Shown here in pieces: positions 8,748 through 16,420 of a stretch of DNA of 64,000 nt (position 1 is the stretch's first letter; every line of letters starts with the position of its first letter). A model generated the notes under the pieces. That model was not told the DNA's origin, searched no databases, and saw nothing but the letters and a program-made list of their open reading frames with translations. Both the position numbers and the translations under genes were made by a program. The stretch comes from Bradyrhizobium guangxiense. Lineage in GTDB: Bacteria; Pseudomonadota; Alphaproteobacteria; Rhizobiales; Xanthobacteraceae. The DNA is taken from positions 868,001-932,000 of the forward strand of contig NZ_CP022220.1 in NCBI RefSeq assembly GCF_004114915.1. Reading direction: 5' to 3'.

Positions 8748-9101
8748 TTTCAATCCTCCCGATGGCAATTGACTGTTCGAATTAGAGCTACGCCCAGATT
8801 TTCGGCTAGAAGAGGTCGATTCGGACTCGGTATTCGGAGCGCATCCGCTTCCGCCCCGGCGTTATTCTCGTCGCGGCGGTGCCAGGCAGAGCGACCACTC
8901 AGGGAGCAGGCGGCGATCGATTCCTTTGGCCCGACCGCCTCGATGGCGTTCGCAAGTGTCTCCTCCAGAGTGCCAAGTATTGTTGTTATGATTGCGCGAA
9001 ACGTTAGCGAGCGCGGCTTTCAACGTGAAGCCCGTCTTTCATTGTCCGCGAGAGATCGTCTCACTTCGTGAGACTGTCGCCGTTAGTGAGCGGTCTGATG
9101 C
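8748..9101. other. Intergenic region upstream of the ABC operon
   Basis: No gene recognised. It must hold the promoter of the leftward ABC operon, but no convincing -35/-10 pair was found. A GTCTCAC-TTC-GTGAGAC hairpin at 9058-9074 lies 28 bases past the end of the shikimate-dehydrogenase-like gene and could end that operon, although no T-run follows on the minus strand. Confidence 0.4.
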
Positions 9102-9896
9102 TCAATGACCAGAGGTCATGAAGGAGAACAGAAGCGCGATCTGTCCATCCAGCATGTGCGTGCCGTCTCGCGTGGCGCAGCCAATCTTGGCTGCCTCCGA
9201 CAGGAGCCTTGTCGGGACCGGATCGGTGATAACGTCGGCAACGATCATGTGCGGCGCAAGTTGAGCGGGATCGACTGGTAGCGGGTCGCCGTCCCGCAAG
9301 CCTGCCGACGTCGCATTGACGACAATATCGCAATCGCGAGGAACGGCAGTATCGATGGAGACCTTGCCTGGATATGCCTTACTAAGCCTGTCAAACAGGC
9401 TGTTCTGGTTTGACGCGTCGAGGTCGTGGAAGGTCAACCGGCGGGCGCCTTCTTCGAGCATGGAGACGCCGATCGAGGAGCCTGCACCGCCCGCGCCGAC
9501 CATGAACACGTTTTTGCCGGCGATGGCATGGCCCGCCTTCTTCAATCCGGCAGTCAGACCGGCACCGTCGAAATTGTCGCCGAGCCAGCGGCCGTCCTGT
9601 TCTCGTCGCATGGCGTTGATCGCCCCGAGGACCTTGGCGCGATCAGACAGGCGGTCGCAATGCGCGATCGCCCCGAATTTGTGTGGCAGCGTGATAAGAA
9701 TACTGTCGATGTTGAGCATTGCTTTGAGGGCCGCCAGAGCCGTGTCAAGATTGCCTCTCTCGACCTGCAGCGGCACCAGCACACCGTCATATCCGGCATC
9801 CTCCATTCGCTTGGTCAGCCAGCCCGGTGCCAGCACCTGCGAAATAGGCGAGCCTATTAGCGCATGAACGCGTGTCTTTCCGGTCAGTGAGGTCAT
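9102..9896 (-). CDS. Shikimate/quinate dehydrogenase-like protein (AroE family)
   Basis: 264 residues, usual AroE length. The substrate domain shows IGSPISQVLAPGWLTKRM, the ITLPHK loop with the catalytic Lys, and an Asp in GDNFDGAG. The nucleotide domain has the GAGGAGSSIG dinucleotide loop and NATSAGLRDGDPLP. Family enzymes reduce 3-dehydroshikimate or oxidise quinate/shikimate with NAD(P). The substrate end departs from biosynthetic AroE (GDNFDGAG in place of the common GxNTDGxG). As last gene of a catabolic-looking operon it more likely acts in degradation of a cyclic polyol acid or related compound; that role is inferred. A separate biosynthetic aroE would be expected elsewhere. Confidence 0.82.
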   Translation of the reverse strand: MTSLTGKTRVHALIGSPISQVLAPGWLTKRMEDAGYDGVLVPLQVERGNLDTALAALKAMLNIDSILITLPHKFGAIAHCDRLSDRAKVLGAINAMRREQDGRWLGDNFDGAGLTAGLKKAGHAIAGKNVFMVGAGGAGSSIGVSMLEEGARRLTFHDLDASNQNSLFDRLSKAYPGKVSIDTAVPRDCDIVVNATSAGLRDGDPLPVDPAQLAPHMIVADVITDPVPTRLLSEAAKIGCATRDGTHMLDGQIALLFSFMTSGH

Positions 9897-9913
9897 GAAC
9901 AGGCCCGGGCGCT

Positions 9914-10387
9914 TCAGGACAATTTGGGCGGAGGCGAGGGCGGCGCCATGGCATAGCCCCTGGCCTCATAGTCGAAGTCATGCAGCTTGTTGACTGTCTC
10001 GGCCTTGTTGACGGGAGAGGCATAGTAGGCCCGGATCTCGGCAATCCGTGTGACGTCGTCGTTGAAGACGTACCATTCATCGCCGCGCAGCACCTCACCA
10101 AGGGCCGTCTTCCAATGGGTCCATTCGATCACCGCTTCGTGGCCGTCCGAGCTGGCCAGAACCTTCTCAATGGTCCAGCGCGATCCCATCGTTTTGACAC
10201 ACCAGACCCAGCCGTCGGCTATTGCCTGAGCGCCGCGCCAGGGCGCACCAGGCAGGCCGGGTGGGAAATAGTGGACAGCATTGCTCGTGAAGCAGTCCAG
10301 CAGCGCCTGGTGATCGGCATCGTTGCAGGCTTGAAAGTATCGGCGGATCAAGGCCTCCGCCTGCGCGGCTTTCGTGAGCGCACCCAT
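9914..10387 (-). CDS. SnoaL/NTF2-like small protein
   Basis: 157 residues with the NTF2-like cone-fold pattern: a helical start KAAQAEALIRRYFQACNDAD, FTSNAVHYFPPG, GAQAIADGW, then strands around EWTHWKTALGEVLRGDEWYVFND and EIRAYYASP. This superfamily includes delta-5-3-ketosteroid isomerases, SnoaL polyketide cyclases and non-catalytic binding proteins. The ATG has GGAG seven bases upstream and follows the RraA-like stop by four bases, so it is tightly operonic. It may isomerise or bind an intermediate of the pathway encoded around it; no catalytic residue can be assigned with certainty. Confidence 0.75.
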   Translation of the reverse strand: MGALTKAAQAEALIRRYFQACNDADHQALLDCFTSNAVHYFPPGLPGAPWRGAQAIADGWVWCVKTMGSRWTIEKVLASSDGHEAVIEWTHWKTALGEVLRGDEWYVFNDDVTRIAEIRAYYASPVNKAETVNKLHDFDYEARGYAMAPPSPPPKLS

Positions 10388-10391
10388 CGCT

Positions 10392-11120
10392 TTACTCCGC
10401 CGCTCGCCGGGCTCGCCATTCCGCGTATTCCTTCAGCGTTGCCTCGTTCGGCGGGTAGGTGCCCCAAAGAGGCGCGCCAGCATCGATCTTGGTGAATAGA
10501 AATCTCTCGCGCAGCTCCTGCTCATGAGACTCCTCCGCCACCTCCTCGGCGATGGCACGTGGGATGACGACGACGCCATCGCTGTCCCCGACGATGATGT
10601 CGCCGGGGTAAACGGCAACATCGGCGCAGCCGATTGGCAATTGCATGTCAACCGCGCGATGATAGGCAGGGCGCGTCGAGGCCGTGTTGGCCCTGCAGTA
10701 AGCGGGAAACGCCATTTTTGAGATTTCTGTCCCGTCGCGGAATGCGCCGTCGGTAATGGCTGCCGCAACGCCCTTGCGCATCATGCGCGTCATCAACATG
10801 TTGCCGGCCGATGCGGCACGCGGGTCGTTGCGGCTGTCGATCATCAGGACTTGGCCTGCACCAATCGCCTCCACGGCCTCCCACTGCATATTGTCCTCAC
10901 CCCGCTTGCGGAGATCAGAAAGATCCCAGTCCTTGTCTTCCCGCGAGGGAATGAAGCGCAAGGTGAAAGCCTCCCCGGCAAACGCACCAGCGCTCGGATT
11001 GAGCGGCGTGATCCCAACCAGGAATTGCTGACGATAGTTGCGCTTGAAGAGCTGCGTGGTCAGCGTCGCTGTCGAGCAGGCCTTCAGCTTTTCGAGGGTT
11101 TGGGAAGCAATCGGAGCCAT
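10392..11120 (-). CDS. RraA-like / HMG aldolase family protein
   Basis: 242 residues. The RraA-like beta-propeller-free swivelling fold is shown by AGNMLMTRMMRKGVAAAITDGAFRDG, with the Arg-Asp pair of class II HMG/CHA aldolases, and PGDIIVGDSDGVVVIPRAIAEEVA near the C-terminus. Relatives are 4-hydroxy-4-methyl-2-oxoglutarate aldolases or oxaloacetate decarboxylases, while true RraA inhibits RNase E and lacks the Arg-Asp pair. Because that pair is present and the neighbours are catabolic, an aldolase or decarboxylase is favoured. GGAGG lies nine bases before the ATG. Confidence 0.82.
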   Translation of the reverse strand: MAPIASQTLEKLKACSTATLTTQLFKRNYRQQFLVGITPLNPSAGAFAGEAFTLRFIPSREDKDWDLSDLRKRGEDNMQWEAVEAIGAGQVLMIDSRNDPRAASAGNMLMTRMMRKGVAAAITDGAFRDGTEISKMAFPAYCRANTASTRPAYHRAVDMQLPIGCADVAVYPGDIIVGDSDGVVVIPRAIAEEVAEESHEQELRERFLFTKIDAGAPLWGTYPPNEATLKEYAEWRARRAAE

Positions 11121-11258
11121 GCGTATCTACCTCCAAGAACGGAATCTAAACCAGCGCAAGCAGTGCAATGCTTGCCTTCAGGCATCACCATAGCGGCAGC
11201 AGTGCTCGGCGGAAGGCCTATCAAGCTCGCAGCGAGTGCGCCGTCTCACATGTTGAGA

Positions 11259-12365
11259 TCAGGTGCGGGGAGCGTAGCGCTTGAGGACATCGAGATCTGG
11301 TTCAAAGCCGATGCCGATGCGATCAGATGCGCTGACACCCCCCTTCCCCGGCTTCGGTGTGCTCGCGAGCCACACTTCAGGGTCGACGAACAGGAACTCG
11401 ATCAGCGTCTTCTCCTGCATCAAAGGCAGCATCGCCAGGGTCGCAAGATATCCCGGCCCGAAGTAAGGCGTATGTGGCATGACGCTCTTACCGTGTCGCT
11501 CGCATGCGGCCAAGATCTTGACGAATTCGGAGATCCCGCCGACTTTTGTCATACTCGGCTGTGGATAGGTAACAGCGTTGATGATCCGCATGAAATCAAA
11601 GGCCGTGCTGGCGTTCTCACCGCTGCCAACGGGGATTGCGGCCTTCTCAATCTCCTCCATACTCTTGTAGTCGTCGGGCGGGAATACCGGCTCCTCCACC
11701 CACAAGGTGTTGCAGGCGCGGAACGTTTCTCGCAAAGCGATCGTCTCCTGCATGGACCAGGCGCAATTGGCGTCAACCATCAGCGCGACACCGGGCCCGA
11801 TGACCTCGCGCGCGTGCCTGATTACATCCGGGGCGATCTCGTGAAGCTTGATGTGCCGGTAGCCGCGCTCGAGCGCCCGCTTGCATTGCTCAGCGACGAG
11901 GTCCTTGTCGCCATACCTGACGAGGCTCGCATAGGCCGGCCGGTGCGTCGGCGCATTCGCCCGGAAAAGCCGCCATAGCGGCACGCCCTGCCGTTTCGCC
12001 TTCAAGTCCCACAGCGCGATGTCGACCCCTGACAGCGCGAACATGGTTATGCCGTAGCGTCCAAAGAGATGAAGTTTCTTTTGCACCTCCAGGTTCCAGG
12101 CAGCGATATCGTCGATGGCTGCCTCGGTCACAAACGGCGCGATCATGTGATCGACGGCCGCGCGCACCGCCTCCAAGCAGAAATAGGCAAAGGCATCGCC
12201 CCAGCCGACATGCCCATCCTCATCTTCGATACGAATCAGCACCATGTCGAGGCGATGCCAGCGGGACGGCGTGCCGCCCGTGCCCGGGCCGCCATCGGCG
12301 AACGGAATGCGCACCGGAAAGGTTTGCAGTGAGATGATCTTGGGTACGGTGTTGCTTTGGGGCAT
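11259..12365 (-). CDS. Enolase-superfamily dehydratase/racemase (MR/MLE type) with a KxH motif
   Basis: About 368 residues from the ATG at 12365. A TTG at 12386 overlapping the upstream stop is an alternative that would give translational coupling. Metal ligands are visible as Asp in MVDANCAW, Glu in WVEEPVFP and Glu in GSGENAS, with the general base His in MPHTPYFGPG. The strand-2 acid/base motif reads IKLHE, so KxH rather than the usual KxK of mandelate racemase or muconate cycloisomerase. The family abstracts a proton alpha to a carboxylate. Context (aldolase, dehydrogenase, IclR sensor) suggests an acid-sugar or cyclic acid dehydratase; the exact substrate is unknown. Confidence 0.85.
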   Translation of the reverse strand: MPQSNTVPKIISLQTFPVRIPFADGGPGTGGTPSRWHRLDMVLIRIEDEDGHVGWGDAFAYFCLEAVRAAVDHMIAPFVTEAAIDDIAAWNLEVQKKLHLFGRYGITMFALSGVDIALWDLKAKRQGVPLWRLFRANAPTHRPAYASLVRYGDKDLVAEQCKRALERGYRHIKLHEIAPDVIRHAREVIGPGVALMVDANCAWSMQETIALRETFRACNTLWVEEPVFPPDDYKSMEEIEKAAIPVGSGENASTAFDFMRIINAVTYPQPSMTKVGGISEFVKILAACERHGKSVMPHTPYFGPGYLATLAMLPLMQEKTLIEFLFVDPEVWLASTPKPGKGGVSASDRIGIGFEPDLDVLKRYAPRT

Positions 12366-12382
12366 AATGCGAGTGGCCTGGG

Positions 12383-14035
12383 TCAAAGCCTTGCGACTGG
12401 ATCGGCGAGGCCGCGCTCGCCGACATCGATCGACAGGAGGTGTCCCGAAAGAGGAGCATTGGCGAGGCTTTCGCGCGACAGGCCGGTGCGGGCACTGGTC
12501 ACGAAGAGCTCGGACAGGGAGGCTCCTCCAAACGCGATACCGGTTGGTCTTGGCACGGGGAGGGCGACGGTTCGCTCAATCTCTCCGCTCTCATTAAGCT
12601 TCACGACGCTCCAGCCGTCCGACAATCCAACCCATGGGTTAAATTGCTCGTCGACGGCGAGGGCGCAAGGAGCGCCCGCGACCTTCGGAATATCGGCGAA
12701 TTTTCGCTTTCGCGCCGCCTTTCGCTCAAGCAGATAGACGCATTGACGCGATGGCTCCGTCGCGAACAGGCCGGCATCACCGCAAAAGGCGATGTCGCTC
12801 ACCTGGCCTTGCACTTCGAACACCGGTTCCATCCCCGATTGCCGTCGCCACGGTCCAACCAGGCTTATGTTGGCCTCGGCGCTGTAGGCTGCTGCCCAGA
12901 TCTCACCAGCCTCCGAGACGCGCAGCACTTTGAAGGAAATACCCGGCTTTCCTTCAATGCGCTCCTGGCCGCCCGATAAATTGTCGATCACGATGTCATG
13001 GCCAACTGAATAGGCGACGCCGCCCTCGACAAGGCACAGCGAGTTGATGCCCTCAGAGAGCGCCTGCAGCGAGACGGTGAAGGGATGCCCGCCGTCGGCG
13101 CGGATAGCAGGCGCCAACAGGTCGGCCCAAACCAAGTTCTGCGCGCGCGCATCCCAGCGCGGCGCCGCGCCCACAAAGGCTGTGCTCTTCGTCCAGACCT
13201 TGTAATTTCCCGGATCATGCCGAGCGCTCTTGATGGCAGGTGCGAGCAGGCTCGAAATCCGTCTTGCGACATCAACGAGCTCTTGCCCTAATCGTTCGGC
13301 GCGCTCGGCGGTGATGCGAAAAGTCGGGCCGGCCACGCTGATGGCCGCAAGCGGTTTGCCGGCGGGATCGAGAATAGCCGTTCCGACGCAGCGGGTGCCG
13401 AGAACTATCTCTTCGTCATCGATCGCATAGCCGCGCGCACGGACGATGGCCAGATGTGCCTTCAACTGCTCGCCGTCACAAATCGTCTTCTCGGTAAACT
13501 TGGCAAGCCCGTCGCGGACCACCAAGTCGAGTTGCGCGTCGGAGAGATGAGCGAGGATCGCCTTGCCCTGGCTTGTGCAATGCATCGGTTTAAGCGCGCC
13601 GAGCCTCGCATTGGATCGCTCGGAATGTGCGCTCTCGAAGCGGCCGAGCGAGAGCACGTGGTGACCGTCTTGAACCGCGAGATAGGCGGTCTCACCGGTC
13701 AAATCGCGTAAGCGCCTCAACTCTACGGACGCAATTGACGCAAGGTCAGACGACGACCAAGCATTCTGTGCAAGATCGAGAAAGTTGAAACCAAGCGTGT
13801 AGGCCTGGGTGCGCGGATCTGCCCGGATCAGTCCACGCGAGATCAGCGCCGCAAGGATGCGATACAGGGTCGCCCTGGGGATGCCCGTCTGGTCCGCAAG
13901 ACGCGCCTGGTCGAGGACGCCGGGTGATCTGCCGATCAGCTCGAGAATATCGCAGGCCTTTCCCAGAAGCGCCGTCCCGGCGACATTCTTAGGATGGATC
14001 AGCTCCGGCGACCACTCGACTTCGTGTTCAGACAT
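12383..14035 (-). CDS. IclR-family regulator fused to an SMP-30/gluconolactonase-like beta-propeller
   Basis: 550 residues, about twice normal IclR length. Residues 20-85 are the IclR winged helix (GKACDILELIG, QTGIPRATLYRILAALISRGLI). Residues 95-265 are the IclR effector domain (TAYLAVQDGHHVLSLGR, LGALKPMHCTSQGKAILA, YAIDDEEIVLGTRCVGTAI). From about residue 275 the chain continues with propeller repeats typical of SMP-30/LRE proteins: VWTKSTAFVGAAPRWDARAQNLVWAD, GINSLCLVEGGVAYS, GEIWAAAYSAEANISL and PRPTGIAFGGASLSELFVTSAR. Reading is continuous with no stop, so this is a true fusion. It heads the operon and likely senses the pathway substrate, perhaps a lactone, through either domain. The SMP-30 part may still be a lactonase. 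Confidence 0.88.
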   Translation of the reverse strand: MSEHEVEWSPELIHPKNVAGTALLGKACDILELIGRSPGVLDQARLADQTGIPRATLYRILAALISRGLIRADPRTQAYTLGFNFLDLAQNAWSSSDLASIASVELRRLRDLTGETAYLAVQDGHHVLSLGRFESAHSERSNARLGALKPMHCTSQGKAILAHLSDAQLDLVVRDGLAKFTEKTICDGEQLKAHLAIVRARGYAIDDEEIVLGTRCVGTAILDPAGKPLAAISVAGPTFRITAERAERLGQELVDVARRISSLLAPAIKSARHDPGNYKVWTKSTAFVGAAPRWDARAQNLVWADLLAPAIRADGGHPFTVSLQALSEGINSLCLVEGGVAYSVGHDIVIDNLSGGQERIEGKPGISFKVLRVSEAGEIWAAAYSAEANISLVGPWRRQSGMEPVFEVQGQVSDIAFCGDAGLFATEPSRQCVYLLERKAARKRKFADIPKVAGAPCALAVDEQFNPWVGLSDGWSVVKLNESGEIERTVALPVPRPTGIAFGGASLSELFVTSARTGLSRESLANAPLSGHLLSIDVGERGLADPVARL

Positions 14036-14225
14036 GGCCCAATTTTAGGTTCACGAGACGAGACCATCCAGCCTGTCGCAGGCTTGGTGCGCCTCATCCA
14101 GCCGGGTTGCCCACATGGTGAGACCCGGAGGGGCAGATTCCGAGCCAGTGAAGCGAGGGGTTATGTGCTTGGTTTCAAAAAGGCATTTGTCTTGTGGGAA
14201 CGTCGCATTGATATAACTCCTTGTG

Positions 14226-14252
14226 CAAAATCTTGACACTTGCAAGGTTTTG
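14226..14252 (+). promoter_or_regulatory. Inverted repeat at the abiEi promoter
   Basis: CAAAATCTTG, a seven-base spacer and CAAGGTTTTG form an inverted repeat matching at 9 of 10 positions just before the antitoxin start. AbiEi-type antitoxins are known to repress their own operon by binding inverted repeats at the promoter, so this is a good operator candidate. TTGACA (14233-14238) and TATCAT (14253-14258) are present but only 14 bases apart, so the exact promoter is unclear. Confidence 0.5.
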
Positions 14253-14256
14253 TATC

Positions 14257-14916
14257 ATGCGGGTTTCCATGAGGAAGCAACCACAACGCCAGAGGGATAG
14301 GGCGATCTCGCTTCTTCAGAAGCGGGGCATGATGCGCCTTTCTGAATTTCTCCAGGAAGGGATCACGGCCGCAACCATTTCCCGAATGGAACAGAAGGGC
14401 ACGCTCAATCAGCTCAGCCGCGGCCTTTACCAGCTACCCGATGCACTGCTCGACAGTAACCACTCGCTCGCAGTTGCTGCGAAACTCATTCGAAACGGCG
14501 TCATCTGTTACGAGTCTGCGCTCGCCTTCCATGAGCTGACAGACCGCATCCCGCCCTATGTATGGATGGCGATCGGTCCGCGCGACTGGCGGCCCAAGAT
14601 TGCGCGGCCTCGCATTCAAATTACGCGCTTTGGTCCCAAGGAGTTTGACAAGGGGATCAAGCATTACACCATCGAAGGGATCTCGGTACCGATCTACACA
14701 CCGGCCAAAACTATCGTCGATCTCTTCAAGAGCGGCCAACGTCAAAAAGCCTTCTACAACGTCCCCACAGGCCTTGCGCACGCCACGCAAGCGATGAAAG
14801 ACGCGATCAGACTGCGCAAAGCGACACCCTCCGAAATCGCAAAATACGCCGCCGAAGCCGGCATATGGGACAAAATCGTTCAGCCGCGCCTTGAGACGCT
14901 GACCTTGAATGCGTAG
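14257..14916 (+). CDS. abiEi: AbiEi family antitoxin/transcriptional regulator (type IV TA)
   Basis: 219 residues from the ATG at 14257 (AAGG nine bases upstream); 14269 is also possible. The N-terminal winged helix is seen as AISLLQKRGMMRLSEFLQEGITAATISRM. It is followed by the strongly conserved AbiEi block: LSRGLYQLPDA, GVICYESALAFHELTDRIPPYVWMAIGPRDWRP, then IQITRFGP and VPIYTPAKTIVDLF. AbiEi represses the abiE operon and neutralises AbiEii, a nucleotidyltransferase toxin, without binding it. Here the gene looks intact, but the toxin that overlaps its 3' end is broken, so this is an orphan antitoxin. Composition is less GC-rich than the flanking genes, fitting acquired DNA. Confidence 0.87.
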   Translation: MRVSMRKQPQRQRDRAISLLQKRGMMRLSEFLQEGITAATISRMEQKGTLNQLSRGLYQLPDALLDSNHSLAVAAKLIRNGVICYESALAFHELTDRIPPYVWMAIGPRDWRPKIARPRIQITRFGPKEFDKGIKHYTIEGISVPIYTPAKTIVDLFKSGQRQKAFYNVPTGLAHATQAMKDAIRLRKATPSEIAKYAAEAGIWDKIVQPRLETLTLNA

Positions 14917-15084
14917 GCCGCTGACGAATGTCGGAGCATCCATCCGTGGCCGCCTGCTCAATCTTGCAAACAGCGTAACGAGCCTTTCGATCTCTTGCTC
15001 ACACAGTATGCGTTCGAACGGCTGCTCTACAGGCGAAATCTGCGGATCCCTGCTGTTGATTCCGACGTAGACCGAGTTAGCTAA
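14909..15084 (+). pseudogene. AbiEii toxin remnant, frameshifted and truncated
   Basis: The ATG at 14909 overlaps the antitoxin stop by eight bases, the classic abiE arrangement. Frame one reads MRRPLTNVGASIRGRLLNLA, the normal AbiEii start. Near 14975-14985 the frame shifts and the family sequence continues as EPFDLLLTQYAFERLLYRRN, then stops at 15084. The nucleotidyltransferase core that should follow (about 250 residues) is missing. The toxin cannot be functional. Confidence 0.8.
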
Positions 15085-15111
15085 GGAAAGCGCCTTGGTT
15101 TAGTTAGGGTT

Positions 15112-15136
15112 TGCCCGATGGTGGGCCGGGCATTTT
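15112..15136 (+). terminator. Possible terminator of the abiE operon
   Basis: TGCCCG, a nine-base loop and CGGGCA are followed directly by TTTT, placed 28 bases past the end of the toxin remnant and just beyond the 3' end of the convergent Fic gene. The stem is short (6 bp), so strength is uncertain. Confidence 0.45.
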
Positions 15137-15725
15137 ATGATCGCGCGAAAGCGATGAGGGGCCCGAAATCATGGTTGTCGGCAGCCTGAAGCGCTGCAAT
15201 GTAGGCCCTGCGTGCGGTGCCGGCTGTCTGCAAGCCGGCGGCGCCCCATGTAAAGCGCCGGCCCCCAAGCTGCACGATCAACAAGTCAGCAGCCAATCGT
15301 GACCAGCGACCGTTGCCGTTTGGGAACGGATGTACGGATACGAGGCGGTGATGGAAGCGAACCGCAAGTTCGTCCGGTGGATAGGTGTTGTTCTCAATCC
15401 AATACCTTGCGTCGTCGAGCACCTGATGCAGCGAAATTTCGATCAGATGTGGCGCGACACCAAGATTGCGCTCCGTCGTTCGAAATTTTCCAGCCCAGCG
15501 CCAGACGCGTTCGAACATGCGCCGATGCAAACTCTTGAGAAAACTTTCCCGCGTCGGAACCTTGCGGCGGCCAAACGCCCAGCGGTTTGCCGTCGCGATG
15601 TTCTGCTGCTCCAGTTCGTTCAACTCGCTACGTAAGGTAATGTGCGTTGGGATAAGATCTTCGCGCTCCTGAGGGGTCAGCGGTGTCGCGTGATCGTCGG
15701 CGGCATGCAGATCAGTCTCAGTCAT
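15135..15725 (-). CDS. Mobile mystery protein B, Fic-domain protein
   Basis: 196 residues. The Fic core motif HPFPNGNGR lies at about residues 131-139, matching HxFx(D/N)GNGR of enzymes that transfer AMP or other nucleotides to target proteins. Upstream is the helical Fic segment with FERVWRWAGKFRTTERNLGVAPHLIEI. The position normally acidic in the Fic motif is Asn, which may change metal binding or transfer chemistry. Its start overlaps the stop of the HTH gene upstream by four bases. The pair is the known mobile mystery protein A/B couple found on genomic islands, which behaves like a toxin-antitoxin module by layout. The role of the pair is not established. Confidence 0.9.
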   Translation of the reverse strand: MTETDLHAADDHATPLTPQEREDLIPTHITLRSELNELEQQNIATANRWAFGRRKVPTRESFLKSLHRRMFERVWRWAGKFRTTERNLGVAPHLIEISLHQVLDDARYWIENNTYPPDELAVRFHHRLVSVHPFPNGNGRWSRLAADLLIVQLGGRRFTWGAAGLQTAGTARRAYIAALQAADNHDFGPLIAFARS

Positions 15726-16174
15726 TCGTCGTCCCAGAGGCGCGCGGGGCGTTTCAACAAATCCTCGATCGCTTGTTCCCGAAGCGCGCGGGCAGCCTGA
15801 TTGTCCTCCCCCGCTTGGTCCTCGAGCCGCATCGTTTGCTCGATAGCTCGTGATTGCCGCTCGGCGACCTCAGCAGCTCGCTTGGTTACAACTTCTGCGA
15901 GGGGGCGGTCGGGTACAAGCACATAGACCAGCCTGCAGCCGAGGGCCTCGGCCGCGCGTTGAAGCGTATTGAGGGTTACGCTGCCGCCTTGCTCGGATTT
16001 TTCGAGTTCCACGATGCGTGGCTGCGAAACCCCCAGCCTCTTGGCATATTGGGCGGTGGTCATGCCGAGGGCGTCGCGGATCGCGCGAATCCAGCCCTTG
16101 GGAGGGCGCTGGGAGTGCGAGAGCGCTCGGAGCGCGGCAAAGCGGCTGTCGAGATGCCGGATAGCGTCTTTCAT
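15722..16174 (-). CDS. Mobile mystery protein A, XRE-type HTH protein
   Basis: 150 residues. The N-terminal half has a lambda-repressor-like HTH: GWIRAIRDALGMTTAQYAKRLGVSQPRIVELEKSEQGG, followed by VTLNTLQRAAEALGCRLVYVLVP. The C-terminal half is charged and helical (ERQSRAIEQTMRLEDQAGEDNQAARALREQ), probably for dimer or partner contact. It precedes and overlaps the Fic gene and likely represses the pair by binding the AT-rich repeats upstream. It is the presumed antitoxin or regulator of the Fic partner. Confidence 0.88.
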   Translation of the reverse strand: MKDAIRHLDSRFAALRALSHSQRPPKGWIRAIRDALGMTTAQYAKRLGVSQPRIVELEKSEQGGSVTLNTLQRAAEALGCRLVYVLVPDRPLAEVVTKRAAEVAERQSRAIEQTMRLEDQAGEDNQAARALREQAIEDLLKRPARLWDDE

Positions 16175-16176
16175 CC

Positions 16177-16292
16177 GATAAGATATACCATATAACGAGC
16201 TGATAAATCTATAAGGAATACCATATTAATATTTCCCGCGGTAATAAGCTTTTTCTTATAATACACAAGGTTGACAATAAGATAAATCTTAT
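16177..16292 (-). promoter_or_regulatory. AT-rich repeat region upstream of the mobile mystery A/B pair
   Basis: A sharp AT-rich block. ATACCATAT occurs twice as an exact direct repeat (16185-16193 and 16218-16226, 33 bases apart). ATAAGAT occurs at 16178 and again at 16277 as half of an ATAAGAT-AA-ATCTTAT inverted repeat (16277-16292). These are likely operators for the HTH protein; the promoter must lie here but no clean hexamer pair was found. Confidence 0.5.
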
Positions 16293-16420
16293 CGAAGTGA
16301 CGCAGGGCCTTCACTACGACCTTTCGTCAACCATTTAACATCATTGCAGAAGTAAGCGACGAGCCACCCCAGGGCGGCGGTGGCGGACCGAATCCGGGTC
16401 CGCGTTCTGGTTAGTGGCCT

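Noticed and set aside
7947..9071. 374-codon plus-strand frame
   Set aside because: Antisense to the periplasmic receptor gene, with no recognisable domain.
9058..9074. GTCTCAC-TTC-GTGAGAC hairpin as an intrinsic terminator
   Set aside because: Short stem and no T-run on the relevant strand; kept only as a remark in the intergenic entry.
10851..11978. 375-codon plus-strand frame
   Set aside because: Antisense to the enolase-superfamily and RraA-like genes; low-complexity basic translation.
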